Assembly (NCBI GenBank): GCA_037447655.1
Contig: JBBHKE010003043.1
Span: forward strand, 23,240 to 87,239
Direction: 5' to 3'
From: Zygnema cylindricum
Taxonomy: Eukaryota; Streptophyta; Zygnematophyceae; Zygnematales; Zygnemataceae
DNA: 64,000 nucleotides
Position 1 is the first letter of the stretch. Every line of letters starts with the position of its first letter. The translations under genes were made by a program, and so were the position numbers. The notes under the pieces were generated by a model, which ran no database searches, was not told the origin of the DNA, and worked only from the letters and a program-made list of their open reading frames with translations. Positions 21,818-34,292 of this stretch are shown here, piece by piece.

Positions 21818-22046
21818 ACACCGTGTTCCGCTATTAGTGTTGATATTTTTTTGCGCCACTTACAAGCTAAAACATAGTTTCTCCGTACACACGTGACCGA
21901 TTTTAGATGGAGACCGCCAATCGGAAGATGTGAATATTGCGTTTAAATCACTACCGTCAGTTCCATAATGTTACAAACGCGTAAAGAGAAAAGATGTTAT
22001 AAGTGGCCAAAAAAACACATTACACAAGTAGGCAATAGCGATAGAA
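21818..22046. mobile_element. Decayed M1 MITE upstream of transporter copy 2
   Basis: The left end caccgtgttccgctattagtg and interior ttacaagctaaaacatag..ctccgtacacacg match M1. The right end is eroded to caagtaggcaatagcgatag. It holds the same place relative to the gene as the M1/M2 pair before copy 1. Confidence 0.65.
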
Positions 22047-22079
22047 ACCATCCATAAACCATCCATTTTCGAAAAGCTC

Positions 22080-24429
22080 CATTTCTAATGGCTTCGCTGG
22101 CCAGATTACTGAGGAAGAACGGAGAAATAAGCCTCCTAATGAGAGGCTATGTAAAATTTTAGAAGGTACTGCAAAAGTTAATAAAATTGAGCTTTTAAAC
22201 AAGGCAACCAAGAAGGACATTCGAGAGTTACAAGAGTTACTCCGCAAAACGGATAACCAGGATTTTTACTGGTACCATGTGGATATTCTCCCGGAAAACG
22301 ATGATATCGATGAAATCGAAAAAACTTATGGTGAAACCATAAACTGGTGAACAAATTCAGGGGCGCCAATTGGAGAACCTAAAACCATTAAACCCTCTTG
22401 AGGCGTACAAACACGAAAGCCTGTCGGAAGAGGAAAATTTGGTGGTAGACCAATAGGTGACCACGCAACACATTTAGGGATTTTCAGGCCTATTCTTGAA
22501 AGTTGCTCAGAAAAATAGTGGAAGGCAGGAACCACCTGGTCTGGTGGACCGATAATATGTGTGTCATCCGCCACCGAAGGGAACAAACAACTGGGGAAAG
22601 CGGTAGCGGATGCTCGCGGTACAAGACCTCCCCTACAGCAATAGGTCGAACACCACCGGCAGGCTTTGAGACAGCCGCAAGACGTGCCGCTGCCAAAAGG
22701 GGTACTATAGTGCGTGGCACATTTCCTTGAGCCAATTGGGAGGCCACCTTAAACAGTAAATCAAAACCCTGGGATGGATTTTCTTTGCCAGTGGACCTTT
22801 CTCACCGGTGCACAATACTCCCCTTGGGAAAGCGTTTTTTCATGACTTCCGTACAATGTTTGATTTCTGAAGAAAGAAGATTGCGGATTCCCAATATATC
22901 TGCCTCTCCCAGTCCACCTAGAACTCCTCCTGCTAAAATATCTGCGCCTGCCAATGGACCACCTGTCTCACCGGTGCGAAATCCCAGGAAATTGGGGAGG
23001 GATGCAGTCATAGTTGACATACCTTCTAAGGATGCCAGACTATTTTTGGCAGAGTATCCGCTGCGAGTGGCGGCTGATTCAGTACCAAATAATGTCGGTC
23101 AGCTGCTAGTGTTGCTCCTGGAGCTGTTTTTCTCTCGCACGCAACATATGCTGCAGGCCATAGAAATATCGCTGTCCAAGATCAGAGCGACGTTAAGAAA
23201 AGGCAAGTGACGAGTAAATGGGGGATAGAACATAGGAAAGAGGATGGAGGGAGGGAGGGGAGAGGAGGGGAGGAGAGGGGAGGGGAGGGGAGGTGCATAA
23301 CACACTTTCCTTTATGTAGACGGCACAGGTAGCCATAACGAATGACTGACTGTATGAACCATCTGGTTTGTGGCAGGAGACAAAGGAAAAATTACGGAAT
23401 TGATACGAGACGGTCATGTTCGTGACTTAAAGCGTCACCTGAACGAGTTGCAGTTGGTGAACCCATGACTCAAATCCCATCTCAAGTGTTTATGCAGCTT
23501 GATGTTTATTTAATGTAGGTTCACTTCAAAGTCAATATGTTCATGATTACTACCTTTTTGAGACCACACTTATGAAACACCTTTGTTTTATTCTTTAGGG
23601 TATCTACCACTCGGACATGGTTCTCCCGAAGGTGAAGCCGGCAATGCATGATAAACAATGGTTTTTGGGGAGCGACGAGCCCTCAAGGGCCACCAAAGCT
23701 CTTTGGAAGCGACCATGGAAAGCTTGTCGGCAAGAATCAAGTTCGCCAAAAGAACAATTGGATTTCTAACATCCCGAGTCACAGCCTTGGAAGGGAATTT
23801 GGAACAATGGCAGACTGAAACAACCAATCAGCGACTCTATTACATCGCTATTTACACTTTTTTGTCTCTCCCCTTGACCATTATACTTGGACGTAAGCCC
23901 CTCTAAACCTGTCCTTTCATATGCTATTGCGCATGAAGTTATTTCAAATTCCGTAGAGTAGATAGGTGTACGATAACATTTTCTTCCACAGTAATAATAA
24001 TTCGTGCTTTCTTAATTCGTGCTTTCTTTTCTTGCAGTGTTTGGACTCAGTGTTGGAGGAGTTCCATGGACGTCGGAATCAGATGCCGATCCGAGGGGAT
24101 TTATATATGTTTCATTGTTATGTGCTTCTGTAGCCATACCTTTATTTATACATTTTTTCTGGAATGAGATATCTCAGGCCGTAAACTGGCTTTTGAGACC
24201 CAGTAAAAAAAAAGTGTTTCCTGGTAGAGTTAGATCTGAATACAGAAACTCTAGGTTGATGGGAAGACAATTAATGACAGGTTCTTCTAAGCATTGCATA
24301 TCTTTCTTTGAATATATTTTTGAACAGCATTCTAGCAAATCTTTGTTGGTGTATTTATACCTGTGTGCTCATAGCATTTATAGGTTTTTAGCGAGTTTTT
24401 GTTTTTCCCACATGAAAGAAACCATGTAG
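22080..24429 (+). pseudogene. CorA/ZntB-like transporter, copy 2 (broken)
   Basis: All four exon positions are recognisable: exon 1 about 22080-23202, then 23377-23456, 23599-23892 and 24038-24429. Exon 1 begins without the 33-bp start duplication. It is then cut by a LINE fragment (about 22343-22770), and it has an extra base near 22865 that brings in a stop. Exon 3 is 294 nt where copy 4 has 295: one C is missing at about 23700, and the frame then reaches TAA. Exon 1 keeps a GC donor (AG|GCAAGT). Exon 4 still reads FGLSVGGVPWTSESDADP. Three independent lesions make this a pseudogene. Confidence 0.85.
22343..22770 (-). mobile_element. LINE reverse-transcriptase fragment inside transporter copy 2
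   Basis: On the minus strand two frames carry non-LTR RT-like text: LAAARLAAVSKPAGGVRPIA, then, after a frameshift, SVADDTHIIGPPDQVV with the (Y/V)ADD catalytic box. The fragment is about 430 bp, has no ends of its own, and replaces part of exon 1. It probably belongs to the same LINE family as the 3' fragment at 40223-41183, although the two do not overlap. Confidence 0.75.
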
Positions 24430-25107
24430 CCTTTAATTATAAGCTTCTCAGTTTTTTTTTATTATTATTTATTTTGTCGAAGTCAACCGATTAACTAGTA
24501 TTTGGAAAATTAGGTGAAGAGAAGAAAGGAAAAAAAAATCATTGAACATAAGCTACATTATGCAATATCGTAAAAGATCATGATTTATTCGGATTGGGCG
24601 AGAAGGAAGAAGTGGAGAGGAGGGAGAATGGAGGAGGAGAGAAGGGAGGAGGAGGGAAGGGGAAGGAGGGAGGGGGGAGGGGGGGGGTTGAGCAAATGAA
24701 ATAAAAATCAAATTATTCCGTAACCCCCCCTCCCAAAATAAAAATTGAAGAAAACAGCATAAAATGAAGAAAAAAAACGAAAGCAAGGAAATTGAGAAAA
24801 CTTGATTTGGTATAAAAGGGAATTGAAAAATAAATAAATTGAAAAAATAAAAAATATAAGAAAAGAAACTGAAAAAAATCAAGAATGAAGCAAAGAGCTC
24901 AAAATAAAATAGAAAATAAAAGAAAATAAATTGACCCCTGTTTTTGTGCAACATCTACCTTCCATTATGTTTTCATCCTCCATAGACATAAAATCCAATA
25001 TACTTAAATTCCCTTCTTTTAAAATAAAACACAAACCCCCCTCGCCTTCTCTCCTCCCTCCCCCCTTCCACCCCCCTCCTCTCCCCCCCCTTTCCCCCCT
25101 CACGTTC
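24430..25107. other. Junction DNA: truncated 3' flank, polypurine/polypyrimidine and A-rich tracts
   Basis: About 130 bp of 3' flank follow copy 2, then ggaggag tracts (24600-24690), and 24770-24905, which matches 43540-43675 (ggaaattgagaaaacttgat...gaatgaagcaaagag). A pyrimidine tract follows to 25105. This is the seam between duplication units. No gene. Confidence 0.7.
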
Positions 25108-25980
25108 CCTCTGAAGTATTTTAAGCAGCTTAATGTCCATTTAATGAAGGTTCACTTGTTCATGAGTACAATTTCAGCCCCTTCAATGAGTGCATGAAGT
25201 AGTCGCATAATATACAGACGTAGGGGAGGTGACAAGTGGGAAACCAATTACCATCTCACTTACGAAACACCTTTTCTTCTGTTCTTTAGGGTATCGACCA
25301 CTCGTACATGGTTCTCCCGAAGGTGAAGCAGGCAATGCACAAAGAAAAATGGTTTTTGGGGAGCGACGAGACCTCGGAGGCCACCAATTTGGAAGCGACC
25401 ATGGAAAGCTTGTCGGCAAGAATCAAGTTCGCCAAAAGAAGAATTGGATTTCTAACATCCCGAGTCACAACCTTGCAAGGGAATTTGGATCAATGGCAGA
25501 CTGACTTGACCAATAAGCAGAATGCCAAGATCAAGAAGCAGAGTAAAACCGCCAATCAGCGGCTCTATTACATCTCTGTTTACACTTTTGTGTCTCTCCC
25601 TTTGACCATTATACTCGGACGTAAGCCTCTTTCAACCTGTCCTTTGATATGCTATTGCGCATGAAGTTATTTCAAATTCTGTAGAGTAGATAGGGCTACG
25701 ATAACATTTAGAGTAGATAGGGCTACAATAACATTTTCATCCACAGTAATAATTCTTGCTTTCTTTTCTTGCAGTGTTCGGACTCAGTGTTGGAGGAGTT
25801 CCATGGACGTCGGAATCAGATGCCGATCCGATGGGATTTGCCTATGTTTTTTTATTGTGTGCCTGTGTACCTATACCCTTATTGGTACATTATTTCCGGA
25901 ATGAGATATATAAGGCCGTAAATTGTCTTTCGAGATCCAGTGAAAAAGAGATTCCTAATGGAGTAACACTTGACTTATAA
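25108..25980 (+). pseudogene. CorA/ZntB-like transporter, copy 3, 5'-truncated
   Basis: The copy starts inside intron 2 (25108), so exons 1 and 2 are missing. Exon 3 (25290-25620) and exon 4 (25775-25980) are open and in phase, together 178 codons. They encode the coiled region, helix 1, the GLS-containing loop and helix 2. Exon 3 has about 12 extra codons (around DLTNKQNAKIKKQSK) just before the first helix, not found in the other copies. With no start or N-terminal domain it should not be functional unless an upstream sequence supplies a new first exon. Confidence 0.75.
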
Positions 25981-26584
25981 AACTCTAGGTTGATGGGAAG
26001 GTAATTAATGACAGGTTCTTCTAAGCATTGCATATCCTTCTTTGATTTTTTTTTTTGAACAGCATTCTAGCAAATCTTTGTTGGTGTATTTATAACTGTG
26101 TGTCCATAGCATTTATAGGTTTTTAGCGAGTTTTTATTTTGCCCACATGAAAGGAACCATGAAGCCTTTGATTATAAGCTTGTTAGTTTTTTCTATAATG
26201 GCAGTCAAAGTCAACCGATACTAGTATTTAGAAAATTATTTGAAGAGAAGAAGGAAAAAAAGATCATTAAACATAAACTGCGGAATGCAATATCATGTAT
26301 ATGAGACATACATCTATATTTCTTTTACTCTTTTGAATAAATTTGTTTCAACGAATTAACAACAGTGAACTGAATGTTACCATGAAGGGGAGGAAGATTG
26401 ATGCAACGATTTAGTTTTAAATAGAGCTTATTCTGTTATTTGTATGCCATGGAGTTGATTTACTCATTTTTGCTTTACTTTTTCCCTCTGTTAACTTTTT
26501 TTCTTTCGTTTGTTCGTTTCTTAACTTTCATTTGTTTTATTCATTTAATTTCTTTCTGAATTATGTTTTTGATTCGGTAGAACA

Positions 26585-26770
26585 TCCCAACATCAATGTT
26601 CAATATCCTTCGGCCAATGTCCCATGTCCCATGGCCGATGTCCAATGTCCAATTGCAATGTTCAATGTCCAATGTCCGATGTCCAGTGTCCATTATCCGA
26701 TGTTTGATGTCCAATGTCCAATCTCCAACGCCCAATGAATACTGCCAAATGAACAATGCTCTATTTTTTA
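26585..26770 (+). repeat. CCAATGT heptamer array, copy 2
   Basis: Around 165-185 bp of ccaatgt variants (including ccgatgt and cccatgt), of intermediate length among the three arrays. Confidence 0.9.
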
Positions 26771-27464
26771 TGTCCAATGATAAACATATATGCTTAAACA
26801 TTACGTGTTGTTAAACCTAGAAGGTTGAAATGAGAAGGAAATTGCGCTTTCAAATGTCCAACATGTTAATCCTATCATCAGCTAAATTTGGTAAGACACA
26901 CTAAACTTGGCAAAGAGTCTTTAAAACCAGCAAAGAAAGCTACCAAACCAGCAGCTAACCTTTGCACAAAAACTTGGTCAACAATTCAATTAAGAGGAGG
27001 ACAATCACATTCTGTGATATCAAGAGGTACTAACAATGTAACTACCGACAAGGATGCAATAAAGGAAGCTCGTTATCACTATAAAAGACCCAATTGACCA
27101 AATTTCACATTGAGAATGTCATGAAACTTAGAAGACTACGATAAGTGGAAGGTTACTTAAGTAAAAATTGACAAGGTCACACGCTGTCGACAAACAAACA
27201 GCTGGACTTTGTCAAGTACTAGTTTTTCTTTCGTAGGTTGAGGTGTAGCCATACACACATAAAAAAAAGGATAGGGAAGGGGGGATTACTTGGTTCTGCT
27301 TGTGTTTATTGAACGAGTAAGCTAAACTGTCCTATCAATTCTCTTTTCAGATTTAACATTCACCACAGTCAAACCCTATAAAAAAAAATATGAATTGTAG
27401 TCGGTTACAGCTCTGGATGACAATTGAAAAACACTGCCAAACACAATGACTTAACGTGTAACTA

Positions 27465-27740
27465 AATGTTGAAATGTCCAAATGTAAGAATGTATAAGTA
27501 TTACAAAAACCATATGTCTAAAAGTCGAAATCCTGAAAGGTTGAAATGTCTAAATGAGTAAATATCTTAAGTTCTACATGCGTAAATGTTTAATCCTTTA
27601 AATGTTTAAATGTCTGGATGTCTAAATGTCTACATGTCTACAAGTTTAACCGTTTGAATTGTCCAAATGTCTATATATCTTAAAATGTCGAATTGTGTAA
27701 CTGTCTCATTAAACGTCGAAATGTTATAAATGTCTAAGCG
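27465..27740 (+). repeat. AATGTCTAA-type array, copy 2
   Basis: The same degenerate array as at 17760-18035. Confidence 0.8.
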
Positions 27741-29261
27741 TTGCGGGTTTTTCGATTGTATATAGACCCGAGAAATGAGTCTATCTCTCCTTGCCTCCGT
27801 AAAGATAAAAAATCTCCAGAAAATATGTCAGAGGTTTTGTTACATTCACGACCGGTTCTTTTCTAATGTGACATTATACCGTCTTACTTTGCAAATCCAA
27901 ATTGAAGGCCATCAGTTTTTTATTTTCTGTTTCATGTTTTTCTAGTTTCTGTTTTTCCGTTTTCTTATTTTCTGGTTTCTTATTTTCTGGTTTCTGTTTT
28001 CTGTTTCTAATTCCTGTTTTCTGTATTGCCCTGGGGGCTTTTTCTGAAGGGCCAACGCCTAGGAGAAGAGGGGAGGAGAGAGGAAATTAGCGTGGAAAGG
28101 AGAGTATAAAAGCATCCGGAAAATTTTGAATTAAAATCAACTCCATACCAACTACATTTTAATTCAGAAAATATATGGGCATTCTAGATTTTTTAGGGTT
28201 AGAGAGAAACTGGAACGAAAAGGTTCTGAAAAGGATCCCTCCAACATTCTGATTTTTTTTTTTTTTTTGAACTATGCTGTCTTCTATGATTGATGTCATG
28301 CAATATTATCTTATCAAATTTTTATTTCAAAACCCAAGCATATGTGATAAATTTATCCCAAAAATGATGATATAAACCTTACTTCCCATACAGACAGACA
28401 AATTTTTTGTCATTATTCTCATTTTTTTTGTCGGTTTAGGCATTGTCAAATTTTCCATCAACAATGAAATTCCCAACCACAGGAAAAAAATAAAATAAAA
28501 ATATAAAAGATCCTATTCACTCGAAAAGAACTTGACTTGCTGGAAACAAATAGAAAACTCTTTGGAAAAGTTTTCTGTTTATTTATTTTTTTTTCCCATC
28601 GGTTTTCTTCGTTTAACACAAATTTTACATTTTTTTTGCACAAAAATTTGTACTTTGGCTTTTGCTAAAAAAAAGCTCTCTATAATACCTAAAGAACAAA
28701 ATTGCCTTTAAATTTTTGAAAACAACAAGCCTAATAACTAAACCCTATAAACTAATCAACACTAAATTGAACCTGAAATTTTTCCCTAAAACCTCTAACT
28801 CTAAAACTTTATTCTAAAACTTCTAAAGCTTCAAAAAACTAAAAATGAAAATCTAAAAAAATAAAAGCGTGTTTTCATGCCATCCGTACAATATTTGATT
28901 CTGAAGAAAGAAAATCGTGGATTCCCAGTAGATCTGCATCTCCCAGTCCACCTGCCAGAATATCTGCGCCTGCCAGTGGACCACCTGTCTCACCGGTGCG
29001 CAATCCCAGGAAATTGGGGAAGGATGCAGTCATAGTTGACATACCTCCTGAGAGAGCCAGACTATTTTTGGCGGAGTATCCGCTGCGAGTGGCGGCTGAT
29101 TCCGTACCAAATAATGTCGGTGAGCTGCTAGTGTTGCTCCTGGAGCTGTTTTTTTCTCGCACGCAACATATGCTGCAGGCCATAGAAATATCTCTGTCCG
29201 AGACTAAAGCGAAAGTAAAAAAAGGTGAGTGACGAGTAAATGGGGGATAGAACGTTGGAAA

Positions 29262-29425
29262 GAGGATGGAGGGAGAGGAGGGAAGGGAGGGGAGGGGAGG
29301 GGAGGGGAGGGGAGGGGAGGGGAGGGAAGGGGAGGGGAGGGGAGGTATAGGAGAGGAGGGGTGGGAGAGAGGGGAGGGAGGGATAGGGAGAGCGGTGGAG
29401 GAGGAGGGGAGTGAGGGGAGGAATA
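29262..29425 (+). repeat. G-rich purine tract in intron 1 of transporter copy 4
   Basis: About 160 bp of ggggagg repeats at the place of the 440-bp tract in copy 1. Confidence 0.9.
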
Positions 29426-29529
29426 GATGTGACACTGTCATCATGTTTGTGGTGATGGTTTCACCCATCCTTTTGAGCTCGTGGCAGTGACCATGTGACA
29501 AGTGTTCACGTATGGTTAGTTTTGCAGTA

Positions 29530-29734
29530 ACACAGTGTATCGCTATTAGTGTTAATGTTTTTTCCGCCACTTAAAACATCTTTTCTCAGTGCACACACGT
29601 CCAGTTTTTGATCGAGAAGAAGGGAATCTTGCATTTTGATCGCAAACGGCGGATCAACAATCCAACAAGTATGCACGAAGAAAAGATGTTTTAATTGGCG
29701 CGAAAAACATTAAAACTAATAAAGATACACAGTG
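29530..29734. mobile_element. M1 MITE in intron 1 of transporter copy 4
   Basis: The ends acacagtgtatcgctattag and aagatacacagtg lie between TA dinucleotides. It is orthologous in position to 14847-15061. Confidence 0.75.
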
Positions 29735-31684
29735 TACTGTATTTGGGATTGCTATAAGAATCGATACTCGCAAGGTTGTGATTTTGGGGGCAAATAAAAG
29801 TGTGAAATTTCTCCAAAGTAGAACTTTGCATGGTCAATGTGGTGATGATTGTCTGCAATAAAAAAATATGATGTGTTTCCACTATACGTTTACTCCATAG
29901 CAAAATAGGTTTTCCAAATTTGGTACGGTGTACAATAGTAGAAAACTACAATGTTTTGCTGCAAATGTTCTTTTACCGATAACGTATGCACATTGTACAA
30001 AAATCCTGCATATGTGCGTAGGAAAAAAGAGCTTGAGAGAAGGAAAATGCCTTGAAATTTCCAAGCGATACATGGTGGATTTTTTTGCCTCAAAGTGTTG
30101 CATTTCCCAATTGTATAACACACTTTCCTCTATGTAGACGGCACAGCTAGCCATAACGAATGTCTGACTGTATGAACGTTATGGTTTGTGGCAGGAGGCA
30201 AAGGAAAAATTACGGAATTGATACAAGACGGTCATGTTCGTGACTTAAAGCGTCACCTGAACGAGTTGCAGTTGGTGAACCCATGACTCAAATCCCATCT
30301 GAAGTGTTTAAGCAGCTTGATGTCCTTTTAATGAAGGTTCACTTCAAATTCAATATGTTCATGATTACTATCTTTTTGTGACCATCTCACTTACGAAACA
30401 CCTTATCTTTTGTTCTTTAGGGTATCGACCACTCGGACATGGTTCTCCCGCAGGTGAATCAGGCAATGCATGAAAAAGGTTGGTTTTTGCAGAACGATGT
30501 GACCTCATATGCCACCAAAGCCTCTTTGAAAGCGACCATGGAAGACTTATCGGCAAGAATTAAGTTTGCCAAAGAAAGAATTGGATTTCTAACATCTCGA
30601 GTTACAGCCTTGCAAGGGAATTTGGACCAATGGCAGACTGAAACAACCAATCAGCGGCTCTATTACATCGCTTTTTACACTTTTGTATCTCTCCCTTTGA
30701 CCATTATACTTGGACGTAAGCCTCTTTGAACCTGTCCCTTGATATGCTATTGCGCATGAAGTTATTTCAAATTCGCTAGAGTAGATAGGTGTACGATAAC
30801 ATTTTCATCCACAGTTATAATAATTCGTGTTTTTTTTTCTTGCAGTGTTCGGACTCAGTGTTGGAGGAGTTCCATGGACGTCTGAATCAGATGCCGATCC
30901 GAGGGGATTTGCATATGTTTTATTGTTTTGTGCCTGTGTACCCATACCCATATTGATACACTTTTTCTGGAATGAGATATCTCAGGCCGTAAATTTTCTT
31001 TGGAGATCCAGTAAAAAATTAGAGATTCCTAATGGAGAAACACTCGACTAAAAAACTCTAGGTTGATGGGAAGGTAATTAATGACAGGTTCTTCTAAGCA
31101 TTGCATATCCTTCTTTGATTTTTTTTTTTTTGAACAGCATTCTAGCAAATCTTTGTTGGTATGTTTATAACTGTGTGCCCATAGCATTTATAGATTTTTA
31201 GCGAGTTTATAGGTTTTTAGCTAATTTTTATTTTGCCCACATGAAAGGAACATGAAGCCTTTGTTTATAAGCTTGTTAGGTTTTTCTATATTGGCAGTCA
31301 AAGTCAACAGATTAACTAGTATTTAGAAAATTAGGTGAATAGAAGAAGGAAAAAGATATCATTAAACATAAGCTCTGACATAATGTATATGATACATACA
31401 TCTATATTTATCTTGCTCTTTTGAATAAATTTTGTTTCAACGGAAACAATAGTGAACTGAATGTTATCATGAGGGAGAGAAAGATTGATGCAACGATTTA
31501 GTTTTAAATAGAGCTTATTCTGTTATTCGTATGCCATGGAGTTGATTTACACATTTTTGCTTTAGTTTTCCCTCTGTTAACTTTTTTTTTTTTATTTGTT
31601 CGTTTCTCAACTTCACTTGTTTTATTCATTTCATTTCTTTTTGAATTACGTTTTTGCTATGGTAGAACACACTACGAAGGCATC

Positions 31685-32325
31685 CCAACATCAATGTTCA
31701 ATATCCAATGTCCAATGTTTCGGCCAATGTTCAATGTCCAGTGTTCAACAATGTCCAATGTCCCATGTCCCATGGCCGATGTCCAATGTCCAATTACAAT
31801 TTAAATATCTAAAATACGATGTCCATTCCATTATACCATTATTCAATGTCAATGTCAATATCGTGTCCAATGTCGATTTCAAATTCCAATGTCCAATGTC
31901 CTTCCAATGTCCATGTCCAATGTCCAATTGTAATTTCCAATGTCGACGATATATGTCACCGTATACAGTGTCAATCGCCCAGAGTCCATGTCTGATATTC
32001 CTGTATCTCCACCGTAGCGGTCCAATGTCCGATTTCCAATGTCAGTGTCCATTAATCGATTGCAATGTCCAATGTCCGATGTACAATGTCGATGTCCAGA
32101 ATCCAATGTCCAATGTCCTATGTACAATGTCCAATGTATAATGGCCAATGTCCAATGTCAATGTCCAGTGTCCAATGTCCAGTGTCCAATTTCCAATGTC
32201 CAATGTCCAATTGCAATGTCCAATTTCCGATGTACAATGTCGATGTCCAGTTTCCAATGTTTAGTGTCCATTATCCGATGTTTGATGTCCAATGTCCAAT
32301 CTCCAACGCCCAATGAACACTGCCA
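31685..32325 (+). repeat. CCAATGT heptamer array, copy 3 (expanded)
   Basis: About 640 bp of ccaatgt variants. Because 7 bp is not a multiple of 3, every frame reads a 7-residue cycle (MSNVQCP on plus, GHWTLDI on minus) with few stops. This explains the long open frames on both strands. Confidence 0.92.
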
Positions 32326-33044
32326 AATGAACAATGCTCATTTTTTTTTGCCCAAAGATAAACATATATGCTTAAACATTATGTATTGTTAAACCTAGGA
32401 GGTTTAAATGAGAAGGAAATTGCGTTTTCAAATGTCCAACATGTTAATCCTGTCATCAGCTAAAATTTACAAGGCAAGCTAAACTTGGCAAAGAGTCTTT
32501 AAAACCATCAAAGTAAACTGCCAAACCAGCAGCTAAACTGTGCACAAAAACTTGGTCAACAATTCAATTAAGAGGAGGACAATCACATTCTGTGATACCG
32601 AGAGGTACTAACAATGTAACTAATAACAATACCGACAAGGATGAAATCAAAGAAGGTTGTTATCACTATAAAAGACCAAATTAACCAAATTTCACACTGA
32701 GAATGTCATGAAACTTAGAAAACTACGATAAGCGGAAGGCTACTACTTGTTAAGCAAAAATCGACAAGGTCCCACGTCGTCGACAAACAAACAGCTGGGG
32801 TTTGTGAAGTACTAACTTTTTCTTTCGTAGGTTGAGGTGTAAAAAAGCATAGGGAAGGGGGATTATTTTGTTGTGCTTGTGTATATTAAGCGAGTAAGCT
32901 AAACTGTACTGTCTCTCCTACCAATTCTCTTTTCAGATTTAACATACACCAAAGTAAAACCCTATCAAAATAAACATGAACAGTAGTAAGCTATATCTCT
33001 GAAAAAAACTGCCAAACCAAATGACTTAACCTGTAACTATATGT

Positions 33045-33300
33045 CGAATATTGAAATGTCAAATGTATAAATATTACAAAAAACCATATGTCTGAATGTC
33101 GAAATCTTGAAAGGTCAAAATGTCTAAATGAGTAAATATCTTAGATTCTATATGTTTAAATGTTTAAATGTCTGGATGTCTAAGTGTCTACATGTCTACA
33201 AGTTTAAACGTTTGAATGTTCGAATGTCTATATCTCTAAATGTCAAAATGTCTAATTGTGTAAATGTCTCTTTAAACGTCGAAATGTATAATTGTCTAAG
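33045..33300 (+). repeat. AATGTCTAA-type array, copy 3
   Basis: Degenerate aaatgtctaa/gtctacatgt units, as at 17760-18035 and 27465-27740. Confidence 0.8.
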
Positions 33301-34292
33301 GGTTGCAAATGCAAACTGAAGGCCATCAGTTTTTTTATTTTCTGTTTCCTGTTTTTCTAGTTTCTGTTTTTCCGTTTTCTGTTTTTTTTTTGGTTTTTGT
33401 TTTCTTTTTCTAATTCCTCTTTTCTGTTTTGCCCTGTGTGCTTATTCTGAAGGCCAACGTCTAGGAGAAGAGGGGAGGAGAGAGGAAATTAGCGTGGAAA
33501 ACATCCAGAATTTTTTTAATTAAAATCAAGTTCACCAGCTATATTTTAATTTCAGAAAATAGACGGGGATTCTAGTTTTTTTTAGGGTTAGAGAGAAACT
33601 GGAACGGAAGAGTTCTGACAAGGATCCCTCCAACATTCTGAGAAAAAAAAAGAAAAACTTTTTGAACCATGCTGTCTTTTTCTATGATTGATATCATGCA
33701 ATATTATCTTAACAAAATTTTATTTAAAAACTCAAACATATGTGATAAAATTATTCCAAAAATGATGATATAAACCGTTCTTCACATACAGACAGACAAG
33801 ATTTTAGTCAATATTGTCATTTTTTTTATTTCTTTTTGTCGGTTTAGGCGTTGTCAAGTTTTCCATCAACAACGAAATTCCCAACCGTATGGGAAAAAAA
33901 AATGAAAGTATAAAAGATCCTATTCACTCGAAAAGAACTTGACTTACTGAAAACAAATCGAAAACTCTTTGGAGAGGTTTTCTGTTTGTTTTTTTTTTTC
34001 CTATCTGTTTTCTTCGTTTAACACAAATCCTACATTTTTTTTGCACAAGGATTCGTACTTTGGCTTTTGCTAAAAAAAACCTCTGTATAACACCTAACCT
34101 AAAAAAACAAAATGCCTTCAAATTTCTGAAAACAACAAACCTCATAACTAAATCCTATAAAACAATCAACACTAAATTCACCCTGAAAATTTCCCCTAAA
34201 CCTCTAACCCTAAAACTTTATTCTAAAACTTCTAAAAATTTTAAAACTTCAAAAACTCAAAAAAAAATCTACAAAAAAAAAAAAAAAAAAGG

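Larger units (their letters stand above)
25981..28866 (+). repeat. 3' flank block, copy 2 of three
   Basis: This is the counterpart of 16388-19142 and 31052-34292 with the same order of landmarks. It ends at about 28866, where exon 1 of transporter copy 4 begins in mid-exon. That is a clean duplication breakpoint. Confidence 0.85.
28867..31051 (+). pseudogene. CorA/ZntB-like transporter, copy 4, exon 1 truncated at 5' end
   Basis: Exons are 28867-29224 (partial), 30195-30274, 30421-30715 and 30846-31051. All are open and in phase, leaving 312 codons. The frame begins at CFHAIRTIFDSEE, equivalent to the middle of copy 1 exon 1, so the start and about 200 residues are gone at a duplication breakpoint. 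A Pro/Ser-rich linker (SASPSPPARISAPASGPP) replaces a segment of copy 1. Unlike copies 1 and 2, the exon 1 donor is canonical GT (AG|GTGAGT). The signature FGLSVGGVPWTSESDADP is kept. It has no internal stop, so expression as a fusion with upstream sequence is possible but unproven. Confidence 0.75.
31052..34292 (+). repeat. 3' flank block, copy 3 of three (leads into gene B)
   Basis: The longest of the three blocks, because its heptamer array has expanded. It lacks one internal stretch present in the others around 18035-18180. It runs directly into the stop codon of gene B on the minus strand, which makes it the likely source arrangement. Confidence 0.85.

Noticed and set aside
31596-32392. 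Long open frames with MSNVQCP or GHWTLDI repeats on both strands
   Set aside because: They are forced by the 7-bp CCAATGT repeat, occur on both strands, and change length freely between the three copies.
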